NCBI GenBank assembly: GCA_964448045.1
Contig: CAYUVF010000016.1
Span: forward strand, 9,631 to 73,630
Direction: 5' to 3'
Source of the DNA: CAYUVF01 sp964448045
GTDB taxonomy: Bacteria > Bacteroidota > Rhodothermia > Rhodothermales > Salinibacteraceae
DNA: 64,000 nucleotides
Shown here: positions 60,435 to 64,000 of the stretch, piece after piece
How the letters are laid out: every line of letters starts with the position of its first letter
Position numbering within the stretch: the first letter of the stretch is position 1
Made by a program: the position numbers and the translations under genes
The notes under the pieces: generated by a model
What the model saw: only the letters and a program-made list of their open reading frames with translations
What the model was told of the DNA's origin: nothing
The model's database searches: none

Positions 60435-60872
60435 TCAGGGCCGGTCGGGGGGAGCCGGAAACGGCGTGGCAGCTACCTCGCCCGAGGGACCACTTTCGTT
60501 GTCGTTGGTGTCCACAGCCGTCACGCGATAGTAGTACGTGGTCCCATTCGAGACACCGTCATCCATCAATGCCGGACTGCTGAGCAGCGAGCCGTTCACC
60601 GGGGTGCGGTCGCCAATCGAGGTGAACGACTGCGTATCACGGTAAACATTGTACCCATCGAGATCCGAGGCGCTGACCGACGACCAGCTCAGCTCGATCG
60701 AGCCATCGTTCGAGACGGCTTCGAGTCCGGAGGGAACGGCGGGCGGCGTGGTGTCCTCGGGCGGGGGCGGATCGGGGTCAGGGTCGTTGCTGCCTCCACC
60801 CGAACAGGCTGATAGGCTCACGGCGAGGAAAAGAGCGATGGCGGAGGTGCGGAGGAGCGAGCGGGCGAGCAT
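60435..60872 (-). CDS. lipoprotein with one fibronectin type III domain
   Basis: A 145-residue lipoprotein with signal AIALFLAVSLSAC (lipobox LSAC) and a Pro/Asp/Gly-rich tether. One FN3 domain fills residues about 40-140: PSGLEAVSNDGSIELSWSSV, YNVYRDTQSF, TTYYYRVTAVDTNDNESGPS. It lies 48 bases downstream of the large secreted FN3 protein and has a similar FN3 domain, so they may be one unit. Confidence 0.85.
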   Translation of the reverse strand: MLARSLLRTSAIALFLAVSLSACSGGGSNDPDPDPPPPEDTTPPAVPSGLEAVSNDGSIELSWSSVSASDLDGYNVYRDTQSFTSIGDRTPVNGSLLSSPALMDDGVSNGTTYYYRVTAVDTNDNESGPSGEVAATPFPAPPDRP

Positions 60873-60920
60873 GGTTAGAGGGGTTAATGGAGGGGAAAAC
60901 GGAAGCGCGGGGAATGCACG

Positions 60921-63029
60921 TTATCGGAGCAGCGTCGCCTTCTGAAGGCGCGTCTGGCCATCGGCGTCGAGACGGATCAGGTAGAGTCCGCTGGCAACCG
61001 GCGCGCCCGCGCTATTTCGTCCGTCCCAGGTGATTTCATGGCGCCCGGCCGTGTGGTTGCCGTCGGCCAGTATGCGGACACGCCGCCCGAGCACATCATA
61101 GATAGCGATCTGCACGTCGGCAGACGCGGGCAGGGCGTATTCGAGCGTCGTCTGACTGCGAAACGGATTGGGGTAGCCGGGGCGAAACGCGAGCCGTTCG
61201 GGGGTGGCCTTCGCCATTTCATGATCCACATACGCCGCACTCCCGATGACGAGGCGAAGCGGGAGATCCTCATCCTGGCTTGGTTGGAGCGTGACCGAGG
61301 GCGCGGTCGTCAAATCGTGCGATTGGCCCGTCGCGGGATTGATGAGCGCAACCTCGCGGTCCTGAAAGGCGCTGACGTTCGATGCGACGAGGCGCACCGG
61401 AGCCGATCGATCACTTTGCAGGATCAACTCGAACGACTGGCCCTCGCCGTCCAGCGGGCGCCACTCGTGGGCAAGGTAGCGGCGCCGGCTGGATGACGGC
61501 GCTGCAGGCGCCATCAGATACGCACGCGCTGGGATAAACCGGCCGGGGGGCGCAACCTGATCGAGTGCATCCAGGCCCTGCTTGGCGTCGGGATGCAAGC
61601 CGACGCGGATGCGCGAGGTGGTACGTCCGGCCTGGTGAACGGCGAGGCCGAGGGTCGATCCGTCGTCGCTCGATGCCGAGGCATCCGCCGGGCTCGCCGA
61701 AGCGGAGGCTTGCGGAAGGGGAAGTACCAACTCCTCCAGGTTCTGGTCATTCAGAAAGTAGAAGGCTTCGCCGGATGACGCGGAAGCGAACGTCGAGGCC
61801 TCCGAAAAGCCTCCGTCCCACTGCCAGAGCGCCTGCAGCGTGGCTCCGTTCGTGGTCTCTACCGCACTCCACGCCACGTCCTGCGCCAACGGATTGGAGA
61901 TAATGTTCCATCCGCTATGCAGCGGAATCGTGGTCGTCAGGCCGTCGCTCAGATCGGCGCCAGGCAGGGTCGTGTCGATCGTCCAATTGGACGTGCTGAT
62001 CAGCCAAAAGCCGCGCCCCGCTGTAAAGTTGAACTGATCGGATCCGTCGAAGCGCACGAGGAAGTCGCTCTGCGCGCCATTATCCCACCAGGCCTGCCAG
62101 TCTGCATTAGGGTCGCCGCTGAGCGTACCGGCCAGCGGGCGGCCCGATTGCCCGGGAAGCGCCACTAACTGGTAGCTCTGTCCGTCAGACGGGTCGGCGA
62201 ACGACCGGTCGATTTGTACGGAGAGCGCCGAGGCAAGGTTGGAGAGCGTGCTGATGTTTCCGACCACGTCAACAGCAGCGATGCGGTAGTAGAAGGTGGT
62301 GCCCGAGGGGGGCGCCGAATCGGTGAAATTCGCAGTGAGCGAATCGACCACCTGGATGCGGGCCCCGGTCGTGTCGAAACCGGCGCTGGTCCCGCGATAG
62401 ATCAGTTGGCGAGTGACATCGTCGTTGGCGGGGGCCGTCCAGTTTAGTTCCACATTAGCGTCTTGAGGCGTGACGGAGAGGTTGCCGGGGGCCTCCGGGG
62501 GCGTCGTGTCTTCTTCGACGGTGAGGCGTGGCGTATCGGCCGTAGAGCTTATCTCCTGGCCATTTTGATCGAAGAAGAGCAGCTCCTGAAACGTAAGAAT
62601 GGTTTCGCCCGGCGAGGCGACAGTCCCCGTCAGTCTCAGCAGCGTACCGCTCCCCTGCAGGGCATCACTCGACGCGTACGCGACGCGGATTTCTCCCTCA
62701 GATTGGCCGACGGAGATGGACCCGGAGGACGACAGTGTGTTTTTTGCATCGATTCCCGTGAAGTTGACGACCGACGGGTCGTACGTCAGAGTAAATTGAT
62801 AGGCGCTCGCGTCCTCGCCCGCCACCTCTTCAACGCGAATCGGGAAGCTAATGGACCGGCCCTCCTGCACGGTCGTATCCGGCAGCGTCACCTGGATGGG
62901 GGCTGCTGTAGTGGCGACGGTATTGGGGAAGGAGGCGTCAGGAGCCTGGGCGTGAAGGTGGGCACCGGACCATAGGAGAAGCGGTACGAGCGCTCCGAGG
63001 GCAAGAGCAATTCGTGACAACGAGCGCAT
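60921..63029 (-). CDS. secreted cohesin/FN3 protein with C-terminal sorting module
   Basis: The 702-residue protein has a signal peptide ending near HAQ28. A cohesin-like domain (about 45-170) contains GRSISFPIRVEEVAGEDASA and YQFTLTYDPSVVNFTGI. An FN3 domain (about 178-270) has APGNLSVTPQDANVELNWTA. The long central part has repeated beta units with GRGFWLISTSNWTIDT and LHSGWNIISNPLAQDV. The last 85 residues are a FlgD-like/type IX sorting module: GYPNPFRSQTTLEYALP, VQIAIYDVLGRRVRIL, WDGRNSAGAPVASGLYLIRL. The protein is likely attached to or released from the cell surface. Confidence 0.9.
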   Translation of the reverse strand: MRSLSRIALALGALVPLLLWSGAHLHAQAPDASFPNTVATTAAPIQVTLPDTTVQEGRSISFPIRVEEVAGEDASAYQFTLTYDPSVVNFTGIDAKNTLSSSGSISVGQSEGEIRVAYASSDALQGSGTLLRLTGTVASPGETILTFQELLFFDQNGQEISSTADTPRLTVEEDTTPPEAPGNLSVTPQDANVELNWTAPANDDVTRQLIYRGTSAGFDTTGARIQVVDSLTANFTDSAPPSGTTFYYRIAAVDVVGNISTLSNLASALSVQIDRSFADPSDGQSYQLVALPGQSGRPLAGTLSGDPNADWQAWWDNGAQSDFLVRFDGSDQFNFTAGRGFWLISTSNWTIDTTLPGADLSDGLTTTIPLHSGWNIISNPLAQDVAWSAVETTNGATLQALWQWDGGFSEASTFASASSGEAFYFLNDQNLEELVLPLPQASASASPADASASSDDGSTLGLAVHQAGRTTSRIRVGLHPDAKQGLDALDQVAPPGRFIPARAYLMAPAAPSSSRRRYLAHEWRPLDGEGQSFELILQSDRSAPVRLVASNVSAFQDREVALINPATGQSHDLTTAPSVTLQPSQDEDLPLRLVIGSAAYVDHEMAKATPERLAFRPGYPNPFRSQTTLEYALPASADVQIAIYDVLGRRVRILADGNHTAGRHEITWDGRNSAGAPVASGLYLIRLDADGQTRLQKATLLR

Positions 63030-63556
63030 GGCAGTGAAGGTTGATGATGGGGAATGAGAGGCAAGGCCTGCGGGCGCGGGCCCGGCGCACGAGCGCGTAC
63101 TGCGAAATAATTACAACCGCATGGGTGCTTTTTCACGGGGCATCCAGAATGTGAGCCGCTCCAAATATGATGAGACTGCGGGATCTCATCAAGGGCAAGA
63201 GCCGCCGAGCCGTCCCGGTCCCGCTCACAGCCGGGACGGGGCCACTGAATGAACAGGGTATTCAAATCAATCAGCCATTGCATGATCCAGTCGTATCAAA
63301 AATGGCACCACGGGATTAATAGGCTATGCCACCGTTCGGGTTTTCCGTCCGAAAAAACCTCATCGATCTCAGCATTCTGAGCACGCGCGCGGTGCCATTC
63401 GGTGCATCACGATTTGCGCCGAGGGGGATAGCCAAGAAGAGGGGGCGATCGTACGTTTCTCATCCGCTGGCGTTCTGCTTTGCGTCCGCACGTGACAGCA
63501 CCGTCGTGCAAAGCAGAGAATGAGACACTGAATCTGCCACTTCACGGTTGAGAACT
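63030..63556. other. intergenic region of 527 bases
   Basis: The region lies between the divergent sorting-module and partial secreted-protein genes. A hairpin of nine base pairs (63210-63218 with 63231-63239) in GC-rich sequence is the only structure I see; it has no T-run. A 65-codon frame at 63326-63523 has composition unlike its neighbours and is not accepted. The upstream part near 63100-63130 is AT-rich and may hold a promoter. Confidence 0.5.
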
Positions 63557-64000
63557 ATGATGCGCGTTTTATCCGTTGCTACTGCCGTTTCCGCTCTCCT
63601 GCTCACGATGGTTGGGGTATCTCCTGCCTACGCTCAGGATGCGCCCACGCCGACGCGTTTCGAGAACGTCGACTGGGGCCGGGTTGTCTTCGTCGACTAC
63701 CACGCGGGCAAGCGCGACCGGGCGCTGGAGATCATCGAGGCTCACTTCATTCCCGCAGCCGAAAAGGCAGAGCTCAGTTTGCCCATCATGGTGGAGCTCA
63801 TGAGCGGTCCGTGGGACACGATGATGCTTTGGTCGATGCCCGAAGGCCCTGCCGAGATGACCTGGGAGAGGAGCCCCAATGGCATGAAGTGGTGGCAGGC
63901 CCTTGTAGAGTTGACGGGCGGAGAGGAAGAGGCGCAGAAGATCGACGAAGAGTACAACCGTCTGGTTGCTCGCACCACATCCTACATCGGCTTCTCGGGC
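63557..64000 (+). CDS. secreted protein of unknown function (partial, runs off the window)
   Basis: From ATG 63557 the frame stays open to the last base, giving 148 residues without a stop. A signal peptide, LSVATAVSALLLTMVGVSPA with AYAQ at its end, leads a small domain: FENVDWGRVVFVDYHAGKRD, IIEAHFIPAAEKAELSLPIM, WDTMMLWSMPEGPAEMTW. The pattern resembles a dimeric alpha/beta-barrel (NIPSNAP or EthD-like) fold, but I cannot confirm it. Gene end and neighbours are not visible. Confidence 0.75.
   Translation, partial: MMRVLSVATAVSALLLTMVGVSPAYAQDAPTPTRFENVDWGRVVFVDYHAGKRDRALEIIEAHFIPAAEKAELSLPIMVELMSGPWDTMMLWSMPEGPAEMTWERSPNGMKWWQALVELTGGEEEAQKIDEEYNRLVARTTSYIGFSG

Noticed and set aside
63210..63239. 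Hairpin in the last intergenic region as a terminator
   Set aside because: The stem is good but neither side has a T-run.
63326..63523. 65-codon frame in the last intergenic region
   Set aside because: No ribosome-binding site, mixed composition and no family resemblance.
1..64000. CRISPR array, prophage or toxin-antitoxin pair
   Set aside because: No regularly spaced direct repeats, no cas or phage structural genes and no small paired genes typical of toxin-antitoxin modules were seen.

Overview
The window is GC-rich bacterial chromosome, coding densely on both strands. The gene set points to a Rhodothermales-type member of Bacteroidota, close in character to Salinibacter. Evidence is a long secreted protein with a C-terminal type IX-style sorting module, a DUF5916 outer-membrane protein, a LytS/LytTR pair, a split complex I locus, an osmolyte-type ABC importer, a DUF481 protein and a lactate-dehydrogenase-like malate dehydrogenase. 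This placement is inference from gene content; there is no rRNA in the window.

Layout. 0-9.4 kb holds envelope and housekeeping genes: a coiled-coil secreted protein, an N-acetylmuramoyl-L-alanine amidase with a downstream lipoprotein, RidA, MnmA, an AFG1/ZapE ATPase, an unusual RtcB and two convergent OmpR-type response regulators. 9.6-24.6 kb holds an M42 peptidase, class II DAHP synthase, an OmpR/histidine kinase pair, an M32 carboxypeptidase, a two-gene osmolyte ABC importer whose binding protein and permease are fused, tRNA-Thr(CGU), an ECF sigma factor, a secreted isoaspartyl peptidase, an apparently exported methyltransferase and an Smr protein. 24.7-32.0 kb is a minus-strand sulfur cluster: two YeeE/YedE proteins, a persulfide dioxygenase-rhodanese, SulP, a haem-binding lipoprotein, a DUF1641 protein and sulfide:quinone oxidoreductase. 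Together they plausibly take in reduced sulfur, oxidise sulfide into the quinone pool, process persulfides and move sulfur oxyanions.

32.4-39.1 kb is mixed: small secreted and membrane proteins, a YaeQ-like nuclease-fold protein, a lone SF2 helicase, a GNAT, a hydroxylaminobenzene mutase-like protein and a second, divergent RidA. 39.1-41.8 kb is a short accessory graveyard: a broken PorT-like barrel, an IS110 stub joined to an N-truncated IS982 transposase, and the frameshifted C-terminus of an integron-type tyrosine recombinase. After it come mdh, the LytS/LytTR pair behind a DUF5916 outer-membrane protein, a class C-type acid phosphatase lipoprotein, a DEDD-exonuclease/UvrC-like fusion, a CsgG-family protein and a Ppx/GppA-HD phosphatase.

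53.1-59.7 kb is the membrane arm of complex I, nuoJ-K-L-M-(pterin dehydratase)-N. Four of its five gaps, the ones of about 80 nt, contain inverted repeats. The window closes with a PH-like protein, two FN3-containing secreted proteins (one with the sorting module) and a partial secreted protein that runs off the end. No CRISPR array, prophage or obviously new multi-gene system was found. The strongest oddity is an RtcB with three active-site substitutions; others are the sulfur cluster with a shared candidate operator, the nuclease fusion and the exported methyltransferase.
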